A stretch of 42,419 nt of DNA from a virus (IMGVR_UViG_3300027746_000038:1-42419); one strand, 5' to 3'. Shown: positions 12,469 to 17,956, counted from the stretch's first letter. The notes: generated by a model not told the origin, from the sequence alone. Translations and numbers: made by a program.

Positions 12469-12657
12469 ATGAACTGGCAACAGTATGAAGTGTGGTCCGA
12501 AGACGATCTCGGCCATCAGGAAATTGTTGATACTACCGCTTCAAAGAAAGAAGCATTGGCACTGGCTCAACGGGTGCATAATGAGACTAAGGCATACGTC
12601 ACCGTTTACCAAGAAACATCAGACGGCGACTATGAGATGATTAAAGAGTTTAAATAG
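12469..12657 (+). CDS. hypothetical protein, 62 aa
   Basis: GAGAG precedes the ATG. Pattern strand-helix-strand (WQQYEVWSEDDLG; KKEALALAQRVHNETKAYVTVYQ), as in small dsRNA-binding-like or ferredoxin-like folds; not recognised. Lies just ahead of the tRNA genes. Confidence 0.6.
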   Translation: MNWQQYEVWSEDDLGHQEIVDTTASKKEALALAQRVHNETKAYVTVYQETSDGDYEMIKEFK

Positions 12658-12663
12658 ATTTAC

Positions 12664-12741
12664 GGGCCCCTAGCTCATGTTGGTTAGAGCAGTGGACTCA
12701 TAATCCATTGGTGCCGTGTTCGACTCACGGGGGGCCCACCA
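12664..12741 (+). tRNA. tRNA with CAT anticodon, probably tRNA-Ile2 (AUA)
   Basis: Complete cloverleaf: acceptor GGGCCCC/GGGGCCC, anticodon stem GTGGA/TCCAT, loop CTCATAA with anticodon CAT at 12699-12701, T arm CCGTG-TTCGACT-CACGG, and encoded CCA. The core (GACTCATAATC) and the C4-G69, C5-G68 acceptor pairs resemble tRNA-Ile2, whose C34 is changed to lysidine by host TilS to read AUA, rather than elongator tRNA-Met. T4 carries a matching tRNA-Ile. Confidence 0.85.
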
Positions 12742-12745
12742 CACT

Positions 12746-12822
12746 CAGTCCTTAGCTCAGTTGGATAGAGCAACAGCCTTCTAAGCTGTAGGCCACTGGT
12801 TCGAATCCAGTAGGACTGGCCA
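12746..12822 (+). tRNA. tRNA-Arg(TCT)
   Basis: Acceptor CAGTCCT/AGGACTG, anticodon stem ACAGC/GCTGT, loop CTTCTAA with anticodon TCT at 12780-12782, T arm ACTGG-TTCGAAT-CCAGT, discriminator G and encoded CCA. Reads AGA/AGG. Only four bases separate it from the preceding tRNA, so the two are probably cut from one precursor. Confidence 0.93.
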
Positions 12823-12834
12823 ATAGCCTTTCGG

Positions 12835-12863
12835 TTGACAGGGTCTTTATTTGATGTTATACT
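12835..12863 (+). promoter_or_regulatory. sigma70 promoter, TTGACA-17-TATACT
   Basis: TTGACA 12835-12840, TATACT 12858-12863, spacer 17 with the GGGTCTTT word also found at 4255. Only ACA/TGT pair across the spacer. Confidence 0.82.
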
Positions 12864-12890
12864 AGCAGTATAGACAATAAGGAGCGAACC

Positions 12891-13325
12891 TTGAAACTAA
12901 TCTTAATCCTAATATCAATCAGCTTAGTTGGATGTGCTAGCGGCCCATCTAGTTACGCCCGACAAGAAGCTGATAAATTGCTAGCTAACCAAACCCGTGC
13001 TAAAGCCCTTATTGCTCAATGGGAAGCCGAAAGAGAAGTCTACAGAGAAAAAGAAAGACGGCTAGACGAAAAATGTGCTACCCAATCTAAACAGCCGATA
13101 ACTATTAATGCCGGCGAAATGAATATAGTAGAGGAAAAGGTAAAGTATATTCTTAAAGATCCTTGGAGCGCACGATTTCGAAATGTATCAAAGGCAAGTG
13201 CTTACGATCAATGCCGCAGGAATCTAGTGTATGTTGGTGAAGTCAACTCTAAGAACAGCATGGGCGGATATACAGGCTTTAGCCAATTTAGAGTGTGGCG
13301 CGACGAATCAGTCGGAGTTGACTGA
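12891..13325 (+). CDS. putative lipoprotein, 144 aa
   Basis: TTG start two bases after GGAGCGAA (12881-12888). A signal sequence (MKLILILISISLVGCAS) with lipobox LVGC predicts lipid anchoring at Cys15. A charged helix (residues about 25-60, probably coiled coil) precedes a C-terminal domain KYILKDPWSARFRN...NLVYVGEVNSKNSMGGYTGF. The last motif is common in small secreted bacterial and phage proteins of unknown role. It could alter the host envelope, for instance against superinfection, but this is not shown. The final GVD is encoded by the next -35 box. Confidence 0.7.
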   Translation: MKLILILISISLVGCASGPSSYARQEADKLLANQTRAKALIAQWEAEREVYREKERRLDEKCATQSKQPITINAGEMNIVEEKVKYILKDPWSARFRNVSKASAYDQCRRNLVYVGEVNSKNSMGGYTGFSQFRVWRDESVGVD

Positions 13326-13346
13326 CTAAACAAAAGGCAGTATAAT
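13318..13346 (+). promoter_or_regulatory. sigma70 promoter inside end of upstream gene
   Basis: TTGACT 13318-13323, TATAAT 13341-13346, spacer 17 ending AAAAGGCAG; only CTG/CAG pair. Confidence 0.85.
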
Positions 13347-13374
13347 TAACACACAAACACACACAGGAGCGAAG

Positions 13375-13623
13375 ATGATAGCAGAACAAACCCGCACAGT
13401 AACTTTCCAGGGCATCACATACGATGCCACACACGGTGGTCCATTTGATAGAGGCTCAGCAGACAGCTACTATGGTCGATCACAACAGCCCCACAAATAC
13501 CCCAACGGTACTGGCAACAAGCCCCGTATCGAAGCACCTGAACTGACTCTGCAAGAGATGCGTGAGTACTACAGAGGCTATGAGTACAATGAGTGCTTTG
13601 GCGATAAAAAGAACTGGGATTAA
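13375..13623 (+). CDS. conserved phage protein (GGPFDRGSADSYYGR type), 82 aa
   Basis: GGAGCGAA 13366-13373, ATG one base later. The stretch HGGPFDRGSADSYYGR at about residues 20-35 and YYRGYEYNECFGDKKNW at the end mark a small family common in phages and prophages; function unknown. Monocistronic. Confidence 0.7.
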   Translation: MIAEQTRTVTFQGITYDATHGGPFDRGSADSYYGRSQQPHKYPNGTGNKPRIEAPELTLQEMREYYRGYEYNECFGDKKNWD

Positions 13624-13627
13624 TTGG

Positions 13628-13656
13628 TTGACTGCCTAACCAAAAGGCAGTATAAT
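13628..13656 (+). promoter_or_regulatory. sigma70 promoter with spacer inverted repeat
   Basis: TTGACT 13628-13633, TATAAT 13651-13656, spacer 17. CTGCCT (13632-13637) pairs with AGGCAG (13645-13650), loop AACCAAA. Confidence 0.9.
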
Positions 13657-13689
13657 TAACACATGAACACAAACAACACGGAGCACACA

Positions 13690-14148
13690 ATGGATTACGA
13701 AAACATAGTAAACACACAAAAGGGCATGGCACAGATGCTGGGCAAGACTTTTGTGCAGGTTACTGGCTCCGTTGGCGGCGGTGAGATGATGTTCGTAACC
13801 GCACAGGGTGAACGTTTCATGTTTGCTCACCAGCAAGATTGTTGCGAGTCAGTGGACATCAACGACATCGTGGGTGACCTCCAGGACCTAGTTGGCACTC
13901 CTTTGTTGGTGGCTGAAGAAGTCCGGGGTGCTACTGAGCCAGACGAAGAGCACTACGAGAGCTATACCTATACCTTCTACAAGTTCGCTACCCGTAAGGG
14001 CTATGTGGATGTGCGTTGGTTGGGTGAGAGCAACGGCTACTACAGCGAAGGCGTGGACCTGTTTGTAGAGGGTGTGTCAGGAGCACAAGAAGCCACTGGC
14101 ACTACCAACCTGGGCGAACTGCTTCGTATGCGGTTGACTGGCGACTGA
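13690..14148 (+). CDS. DUF7448-like phage protein, 152 aa
   Basis: Contains LGKTFVQVTG near the start and FAHQQDCCESVDINDIVGDL at about residues 42-61, then LLVAEEVRG, the signature of a conserved phage family annotated as DUF7448. The double cysteine beside His and acidic residues may bind metal. No function known. GGAG at 13680 precedes the ATG at 13690; the earlier in-frame ATG at 13663 lies in the leader. Ends RLTGD over the next -35 box. Confidence 0.7.
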   Translation: MDYENIVNTQKGMAQMLGKTFVQVTGSVGGGEMMFVTAQGERFMFAHQQDCCESVDINDIVGDLQDLVGTPLLVAEEVRGATEPDEEHYESYTYTFYKFATRKGYVDVRWLGESNGYYSEGVDLFVEGVSGAQEATGTTNLGELLRMRLTGD

Positions 14149-14162
14149 TTTGGCAGTATAAT
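14134..14162 (+). promoter_or_regulatory. sigma70 promoter inside end of upstream gene
   Basis: TTGACT 14134-14139, TATAAT 14157-14162, spacer 17. ACTG/CAGT can pair across the spacer. Confidence 0.85.
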
Positions 14163-14191
14163 TAACACACTAACACAGCAAGGAGCGAACC

Positions 14192-14386
14192 ATGCAAGTA
14201 CACTTTATCAACTCAGGTCTAGGCACAGACAGCGGCTTCAAAGAAGTCGACGTGCAGAGCTTCAAAATGGATCATGACGATGCACCCTACGCCATCGTCA
14301 GTAACCCATTCTTTCCTGGTGATAGCCTACGTGCTGAGTACAACTACTTCAACGGATGCCTGCAATGGGTGGTTGACTTGGATTGA
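14192..14386 (+). CDS. hypothetical protein, 64 aa
   Basis: GGAGCGAA 14182-14189. A small beta-rich acidic protein (MQVHFINSGLGTDSGFKEVD; NYFNGCLQWVVDLD). The last residues VVDLD overlie the next promoter. Not recognised. Confidence 0.6.
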   Translation: MQVHFINSGLGTDSGFKEVDVQSFKMDHDDAPYAIVSNPFFPGDSLRAEYNYFNGCLQWVVDLD

Positions 14387-14401
14387 TTTTGGCTGTATAA
14401 T
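14373..14401 (+). promoter_or_regulatory. sigma70 promoter inside end of upstream gene
   Basis: TTGACT 14373-14378, TATAAT 14396-14401, spacer 17; no clear spacer dyad. Confidence 0.83.
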
Positions 14402-14433
14402 ATACACATACACTAGCAAAACAGGAGCAGTAA

Positions 14434-14562
14434 ATGTCGGCAAACGCAAAGCTCGAAGCAATCAAAGTATTGATATCCCTCTGGAAGTCAGGTGAGTTAA
14501 GTTCATATGACTTTGCTTGTGCTGTGGAAAACGTAGAAAAGTCTGTGTGCTTGACAGACTAG
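14434..14562 (+). CDS. hypothetical protein, 42 aa
   Basis: Short gene with CAGGAGCAGTAA before the ATG and flanked by two good promoters. Helical (SANAKLEAIKVLISLWKSGE) with two cysteines; ends CLTD, whose Leu-Thr codons are the next -35 box. The regular placement in the array supports it as real. Confidence 0.55.
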   Translation: MSANAKLEAIKVLISLWKSGELSSYDFACAVENVEKSVCLTD

Positions 14563-14579
14563 CCCAAAACTAGTATAAT
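14551..14579 (+). promoter_or_regulatory. sigma70 promoter with spacer inverted repeat
   Basis: TTGACA 14551-14556, TATAAT 14574-14579, spacer 17. ACTAG (14558-14562) pairs with CTAGT (14570-14574), loop CCCAAAA. Confidence 0.9.
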
Positions 14580-14610
14580 ACTTACATACAGACACACAAA
14601 GGAGCGCAAC

Positions 14611-14988
14611 ATGGAAGCATTCAAAACGTGGGAAGAGATGTCAACACTGGAGCAGTATGCCTGCCAGTTCTGGGACATGTATAAGGATGCATACGGCTTC
14701 CGCCCACGTGGCATTGACACCTCCAGCTGGACTGAGTCAGACTTCGAAGCGGAGTTTGTGACCCTGGCCCAAGAAATTGAATCCAGCTATCAGGCTCAGT
14801 TGGTACGTGAAGAGATTGCGTCACATGACTTTGAAATGCGGGTGCTGAGCCTGCTCCAAACGGGTGCCAAGGATCGTGAGATGGCACTCCGTTGGATCCA
14901 TGAAGCTGAAGGCTCCAACGGGGATGACGAGTACCTTTGCTTCCTAGTGGGCCTGCCATATCGTTACTTTGCAAAGGAAACTGTATGA
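14611..14988 (+). CDS. conserved phage protein (YKDAYGFRPRG type), 125 aa
   Basis: AAGGAGCGCAAC precedes the ATG. Recognisable by FWDMYKDAYGFRPRGIDTSSW at about residues 20-40, a motif shared by many phage early proteins of unknown role. The C-terminal half has a helix rich in acidic residues and a final hydrophobic strand (EYLCFLVGLPYRYFA). Coupled to the next gene by an overlap. Confidence 0.7.
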   Translation: MEAFKTWEEMSTLEQYACQFWDMYKDAYGFRPRGIDTSSWTESDFEAEFVTLAQEIESSYQAQLVREEIASHDFEMRVLSLLQTGAKDREMALRWIHEAEGSNGDDEYLCFLVGLPYRYFAKETV

Positions 14989-15125
14989 TGGACATTCTCT
15001 ATGCATTCTATATCACTATGGAACTGTGGATCTTCCTGGCAATCCTGGGCATTGCCCTGTGCGTGGAAGAGGGCGTAGTAGCCTATAACAAGCGCAAGTT
15101 GGTTGACAACCCCACGCTTTGGTAG
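14985..15125 (+). CDS. small membrane protein, 46 aa
   Basis: The ATG overlaps the preceding stop; the in-frame ATG at 14988 is an alternative. One transmembrane helix (LWIFLAILGIALCV) follows a short amphipathic head (MMDILYAFYITME); basic cytoplasmic-type tail YNKRK. The end (VDNPTLW) contains the next promoter. Not recognised. Confidence 0.6.
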   Translation: MMDILYAFYITMELWIFLAILGIALCVEEGVVAYNKRKLVDNPTLW

Positions 15126-15131
15126 TATAAT
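15103..15131 (+). promoter_or_regulatory. sigma70 promoter inside end of upstream gene
   Basis: TTGACA 15103-15108, TATAAT 15126-15131, spacer 17; only ACC/GGT pair. Confidence 0.83.
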
Positions 15132-15163
15132 TAACACTTAAACAGCAAACAGGAGCGAACCTA

Positions 15164-15376
15164 ATGCGTACACAAACTACTAGACTACTGGACATGATGG
15201 CGGATGGTGTCATCAGTGCCCAAGCCGTTGCAGAGATGGCACTCAGCTACATGTCAGAAGATGACGTGGCAGACATGATGAGAAGCAACGATATCCTCGA
15301 GGATGAGGATCTTGACGAGTATGATGGACAACCCGACGAAGCTCAGGAGTGGGCAGACTTTGACGCAGACTGCTAA
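15164..15376 (+). CDS. conserved small phage protein (YMSEDDVADMM type), 70 aa
   Basis: GGAGCGAA 15152-15159. The core LLDMMADGVISAQAVAEMAL, then SYMSEDDVADMMRSN, recurs in small phage proteins across unrelated hosts; a very acidic tail follows. Function unknown; the acidic nature could fit a protein-inhibitor role. Confidence 0.65.
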   Translation: MRTQTTRLLDMMADGVISAQAVAEMALSYMSEDDVADMMRSNDILEDEDLDEYDGQPDEAQEWADFDADC

Positions 15377-15382
15377 CAGCAG

Positions 15383-15411
15383 TTGACAGGCTAGCCAAAA
15401 GGCTTTATAAT
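15383..15411 (+). promoter_or_regulatory. sigma70 promoter with spacer inverted repeat
   Basis: TTGACA 15383-15388, TATAAT 15406-15411, spacer 17. AGCC-AAAA-GGCT (15393-15404) lies in the spacer. Confidence 0.88.
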
Positions 15412-15440
15412 AAACACTTACACACAAGAGAGCGACCCAA

Positions 15441-15824
15441 ATGACTACTATTAATTATGACCGTTTTGCCAGTTTTGACATTAACGAATGCTGTGACCAC
15501 TTTGACAGTGAGAAGCAGAGCAACTGGAAGAAGATAAACAAGTTCATCGTTGCAGATGGCCAAGAGTACGCCCACATTATGGAGTCAGAGTTTGACTTTG
15601 AAGACACAGGTGATGGCGAGTACGAGGCCTTCCAAGCAGGCGTCAAGTATGCACTGACCAAGATGAACATTGCCTTTGAGGCAGCCGCCATAGACCTCCA
15701 AGTCTGCGAGGTAGACTTGGTAGAGAGCATGGGCTTTGTGCTAGTACGTGCAGACGACGAGCCCGAGGACTTTGTAAAACGAGTGCTTAAGAAGCCCGTT
15801 ATGATGGTTGACAGCTGGGTATAA
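15441..15824 (+). CDS. hypothetical acidic protein, 127 aa
   Basis: AGAGCGACCC, a diverged leader motif, precedes the ATG. Alpha/beta pattern with Cys-Cys near residue 17 (INECCDHFDSEKQSNW) and a long central helix. Ends MVDSWV, where Val-Asp covers the next -35 box. Not recognised. Confidence 0.65.
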   Translation: MTTINYDRFASFDINECCDHFDSEKQSNWKKINKFIVADGQEYAHIMESEFDFEDTGDGEYEAFQAGVKYALTKMNIAFEAAAIDLQVCEVDLVESMGFVLVRADDEPEDFVKRVLKKPVMMVDSWV

Positions 15825-15836
15825 TCCAGTTATAAT
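15808..15836 (+). promoter_or_regulatory. sigma70 promoter with two TATAAT boxes
   Basis: TTGACA 15808-15813, TATAAT 15831-15836, spacer 17. A second TATAAT (15820-15825) sits in the loop of CTGG/CCAG (15815-15818 with 15826-15829). Confidence 0.87.
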
Positions 15837-15869
15837 ACATACTTACACAACACAATGGAGCGAAACATT

Positions 15870-16193
15870 ATGGTAACAGCAGAACAGATTGTAAATGGTC
15901 TTAGCCTAGCTAACAAGGCATCAACAGACATGTACACCAAAATTGGTGGCGATGGCTATGCTTGCGGCTTTGCATGGGTAGACGTGTTCGTGGACCGTAC
16001 CAATTCAAAGCAGGCCAAAGAGCTGATCAAGGCAGGGTTCAAGAAGGACTACAAACCCAAGTGCCTCAGCTATTGGAATCCAGGCCAATTGGGTGTGCAG
16101 AACATAGACATCAAAGAAGCGGGTGCGGATGCCTACGCCACTTACCTAAAAGGTCTTGGCTTAACTGCCTACAGTGGCTCACGTTTAGATTAA
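15870..16193 (+). CDS. conserved phage protein (RTNSKQAKELIKAGFKKDYKPK type), 107 aa
   Basis: Start at the ATG after GGAGCGAA (15857-15864); the earlier ATG at 15855 overlaps the ribosome site. The motif GFAWVDVFVDRTNSKQAKEL, then AGFKKDYKPKCLSYWNP and QNIDIKEAGADAYA, marks a phage family of unknown function that pairs a beta sheet with helices; basic surface residues would fit nucleic-acid binding. Confidence 0.7.
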   Translation: MVTAEQIVNGLSLANKASTDMYTKIGGDGYACGFAWVDVFVDRTNSKQAKELIKAGFKKDYKPKCLSYWNPGQLGVQNIDIKEAGADAYATYLKGLGLTAYSGSRLD

Positions 16194-16202
16194 CCAAATC
16201 AC

Positions 16203-16231
16203 ATGACAGACCCTCCCGGGTCTGTTATAAT
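16203..16231 (+). promoter_or_regulatory. sigma70 promoter with 8-bp spacer inverted repeat
   Basis: ATGACA 16203-16208, TATAAT 16226-16231, spacer 17. ACAGACCC-TCCC-GGGTCTGT (16206-16225) is the strongest spacer dyad of the set. Confidence 0.88.
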
Positions 16232-16264
16232 GTAAATATTAATTAACACGCAAAGGAGCGAACA

Positions 16265-17143
16265 ATGGCGAAAGTCGTAACTAGTAAGATGCTGATGGCC
16301 CTGCAAGCAGAAGTCAAAACGCTTGAGGTAGAGGCTGTGAAGAAAGATCTTTCAAATGAAACAGATGAAGAGATCCTCACACGTTTGAGAGATCGTTTTG
16401 AGATTTTGGACGACATGACTCGTGCTGTAAAGTCGGGCAAGGTACGTGCTATGATTGTCACAGGTCCTCCGGGCGTGGGCAAGTCATTTGGTGTGGAGTC
16501 AGTGCTGGCAAAGCATGATGTGTTTGCTAATGTGGCACAGGACGAGAAGCTGAAGAAGTACGAAGTAGTCAAGGGCGCAATGTCAGCATTGGGTCTCTAC
16601 TCAAAGCTGTATCACTACAGTGACAAGAAGAACATTATCGTGTTTGATGACTGTGATTCAGTGCTGTTGGATGACTTGAGTCTTAACATTCTCAAAGCCG
16701 CATTGGACACCAGTGCCAAGCGCATGATACACTGGAACACTGACAGCCATTTGCTACGCAGAGAAGGCGTGCCAGACAGCTTTGAGTTCAAGGGCGGTGC
16801 AATCTTCATTACCAACATCAAGTTTGATCATGTGCGAAGCAAGAAGTTGCGTGATCACTTGGAAGCATTAGAGTCACGTTGCCACTACTTGGACCTTACC
16901 ATTGACACTGAGCGTGAGAAGATCCTACGCATTGAGCAAGTGGTTAACGAGTGCGGTATGCTGGACAAGTATGAGTTCGAACCCTACCAAGCTATGGAGG
17001 TAGTGGACTTTGTCAAGGCCAACGTTAGTAGACTACGTGAGCTGAGCTTGCGTACAGTACTTAAGGTAGCGGACTTGAAGCATGGCTTCCCGGACAAGTG
17101 GCGGGCAGTAGCAGAGGTAACGTGTATGCGCAACAGCCGCTAA
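16265..17143 (+). CDS. AAA-type ATPase, 292 aa
   Basis: P-loop ATPase. Walker A GPPGVGKS at residues 67-74, Walker B NIIVFDDCD at about 123-131, and a possible sensor-1 Asn in FITNIKF near 180, followed by arginines (LESRCHYLDLTID) and a helical C-terminal domain. T4-like phages of aquatic bacteria often carry such a protein; it may remodel a host or phage complex, but no partner is known. GGAGCGAA (16255-16262) precedes the ATG. It is the last gene of the plus-strand array, and the anti-leader RNA region follows its stop directly. Confidence 0.82.
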   Translation: MAKVVTSKMLMALQAEVKTLEVEAVKKDLSNETDEEILTRLRDRFEILDDMTRAVKSGKVRAMIVTGPPGVGKSFGVESVLAKHDVFANVAQDEKLKKYEVVKGAMSALGLYSKLYHYSDKKNIIVFDDCDSVLLDDLSLNILKAALDTSAKRMIHWNTDSHLLRREGVPDSFEFKGGAIFITNIKFDHVRSKKLRDHLEALESRCHYLDLTIDTEREKILRIEQVVNECGMLDKYEFEPYQAMEVVDFVKANVSRLRELSLRTVLKVADLKHGFPDKWRAVAEVTCMRNSR

Positions 17144-17159
17144 GGCTCGAGTGTACAGT

Positions 17160-17319
17160 ACAGCAAGCAGCCACTAAGAGCTGTCAGCTGTAGCAGTAGG
17201 ATAGGCTAGTAGATTCGCTCCCGAACGCCTGTCCCGAAACACCAAGCCAACACGGCAAGGTGTTTGGATCTAGGAACAGCAAGCCCGATTCGCTCCCGGC
17301 ATGTTCCTAGATTTTTTTT
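17160..17319 (+). ncRNA. candidate anti-Shine-Dalgarno regulatory RNA
   Basis: Structured 3' region after the ATPase gene. Hairpin 1: ACAGC-CAGC/GCTG-GCTGT (17160-17191). Then a free segment with GATTCGCTCCCG (17212-17223). Hairpin 2: AAACACC-GCC/GGC-GGTGTTT (17237-17265). Hairpin 3 is the terminator (17268-17319), whose 23-base loop shows a second GATTCGCTCCCG (17287-17298) closed by GCC/GGC. TTCGCTCC is the exact complement of GGAGCGAA, found before 14 start codons in this window. No convincing promoter is seen (only TAGGAT at 17197), so it may be a processed 3' UTR. Function is inferred. Confidence 0.6.
17268..17319 (+). terminator. strong rho-independent terminator with anti-SD loop
   Basis: Perfect 11-bp stem ATCTAGGAACA (17268-17278) / TGTTCCTAGAT (17302-17312) followed by a run of T to 17319. 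The 23-base loop contains GATTCGCTCCCG. Confidence 0.92.
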
Positions 17320-17540
17320 GATTTGAATATCGAAAACAAAATGTCTCGGGAAGGTTGAGAAAAAGAAAAGAATTGGCGAGGGGGGTCGGGGCATATAATA
17401 TATACACTGTTGTATTTTTACAACAGCGCATGCCTTTTTCAACCACCCATAGGTGCCAAATCACCCCACCAAATCTATAAGTACTTCTTTATAATTTTTT
17501 ACGCGGTTCCTCTACAGGTACGCAGGACCATTTCGGACAT
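17320..17540. other. 220-bp gap with promoter-like box and hairpin
   Basis: No gene seen. GGGGGGTCGGGG (17380-17391) is followed by TATAAT (17394-17399) without a good -35, then a perfect hairpin CTGTTGTA-TTTT-TACAACAG (17407-17426). Minus-strand reading frames here lie antisense to the structured RNA and have no ribosome site. Confidence 0.4.
17479..17507 (-). repeat. AAGTACTT repeat element, copy 1 (diverged)
   Basis: AAGTACTTCTTTATAATTTTTTACGCGG on the plus strand; resembles the copies at 17795 and 18102 in the order AAGTACTT, T-run, CGC. Confidence 0.45.
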
Positions 17541-17565
17541 AAAAAAGCCCTCTCTCAGAAGGGCT
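17541..17565 (-). terminator. rho-independent terminator, minus strand
   Basis: Read on the minus strand: AGCCCT-TCTGAGAG-AGGGCT followed by TTTTT. Ends transcription of the 24-residue peptide gene 53 bases after its stop. Confidence 0.85.
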
Positions 17566-17617
17566 AGTGTTGCGGGCATGTCCCGTATAGTAGTTCAACA
17601 GTGAAGGTTACTAATCC

Positions 17618-17692
17618 TCAGTTTGGTGGATTCTCACAGTGCATTAACTCTGCGTGAGGTTTGTGATCTAAGTATTCTGACGTCATACGCAT
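17618..17692 (-). CDS. 24-residue peptide gene
   Basis: Peptide starting MRMTSEYLDHKP and ending MHCENPPN. Supported by a strong ribosome site GGAGG five bases before the ATG, a late-like GTAAATA (17731-17737) upstream and a terminator downstream, the same gene layout as the neighbouring pqqA. One Cys, two His, two Glu and two Pro; not recognised. It could be another ribosomally made peptide or a regulatory peptide. Confidence 0.5.
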   Translation of the reverse strand: MRMTSEYLDHKPHAELMHCENPPN

Positions 17693-17730
17693 AACAACCT
17701 CCTGTTCACAGTTCTAGTTCTGTGTACAAG

Positions 17731-17737
17731 TATTTAC
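17731..17737 (-). promoter_or_regulatory. possible late promoter GTAAATA
   Basis: Minus-strand GTAAATA, 38 bases before the 24-residue peptide start. CACAG/CTGTG (17707-17724) between them can form a leader hairpin. Confidence 0.4.
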
Positions 17738-17794
17738 AGATTACACATAGATTACACCCTCATATAGGCTAATTCTACTCTCAGTGAAAACGCT

Positions 17795-17826
17795 AAGTAC
17801 TTCCCAAATTTTTTTTGCGCAGAAAA
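17795..17826 (-). repeat. AAGTACTT repeat element, copy 2
   Basis: AAGTACTTCCCAAAT, a T-run and GCGCAGAAAAA; matches copy 3 at nearly every position over about 33 bases. Lies just past the pqqA terminator. Confidence 0.75.
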
Positions 17827-17866
17827 AAACAGGGCCGCTAGGACCCTGTTTGGCGGATGATCCGCC
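17825..17866 (-). terminator. double hairpin terminator of pqqA
   Basis: On the minus strand: GGCGGA-TCA-TCCGCC (17852-17866), then AAACAGGG-TCCTAGCGG-CCCTGTTT (17827-17851) followed by a run of T. It starts 18 bases after the pqqA stop. Confidence 0.9.
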
Positions 17867-17884
17867 CTGACATATATTACACTA

Positions 17885-17956
17885 TTAGCGATTCATTACG
17901 TACATAGTAACTTCAAAGCCAAAGCGCATATCAGTTGCTGTTGGTGTTGTCCACAT
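17885..17956 (-). CDS. pqqA: PqqA-like coenzyme PQQ precursor peptide, 23 aa
   Basis: The peptide matches PqqA, whose Glu and Tyr side chains are crosslinked by PqqE with PqqD and then processed to pyrroloquinoline quinone, the cofactor of methanol and other dehydrogenases. It has the family length (23), starts MWTTPT, carries GFEVTMY with Glu15 and Tyr19 in the exact family positions, and ends NR. AAGGAG (17964-17969) stands seven bases before the ATG; the in-frame ATG at 17962 is too close to it. The gene has its own leader and a double-hairpin terminator, so the transcript would be short and discrete. No pqqB-E is present in the window, so maturation would depend on the host. The match is by eye, but the motif spacing is very specific. 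Confidence 0.88.
   Translation of the reverse strand: MWTTPTATDMRFGFEVTMYVMNR

Noticed and set aside
12664-12741. Elongator tRNA-Met for the CAT tRNA
   Set aside because: Acceptor pairs and the GACTCATAATC core fit tRNA-Ile2 better, and T4 has the same pair of specificities; left as probable.
14621-14995. Minus-strand frame of 124 codons
   Set aside because: Fully antisense to the conserved 125-residue phage gene at 14611, with no promoter or ribosome site.
17394-17399. Active promoter at TATAAT 17394
   Set aside because: No acceptable -35 box; a hairpin follows at once and no gene is downstream on that strand.
17206-17464. Minus-strand frames antisense to the 17.2-kb RNA
   Set aside because: No ribosome site, unusual composition, and overlap with terminator structures.
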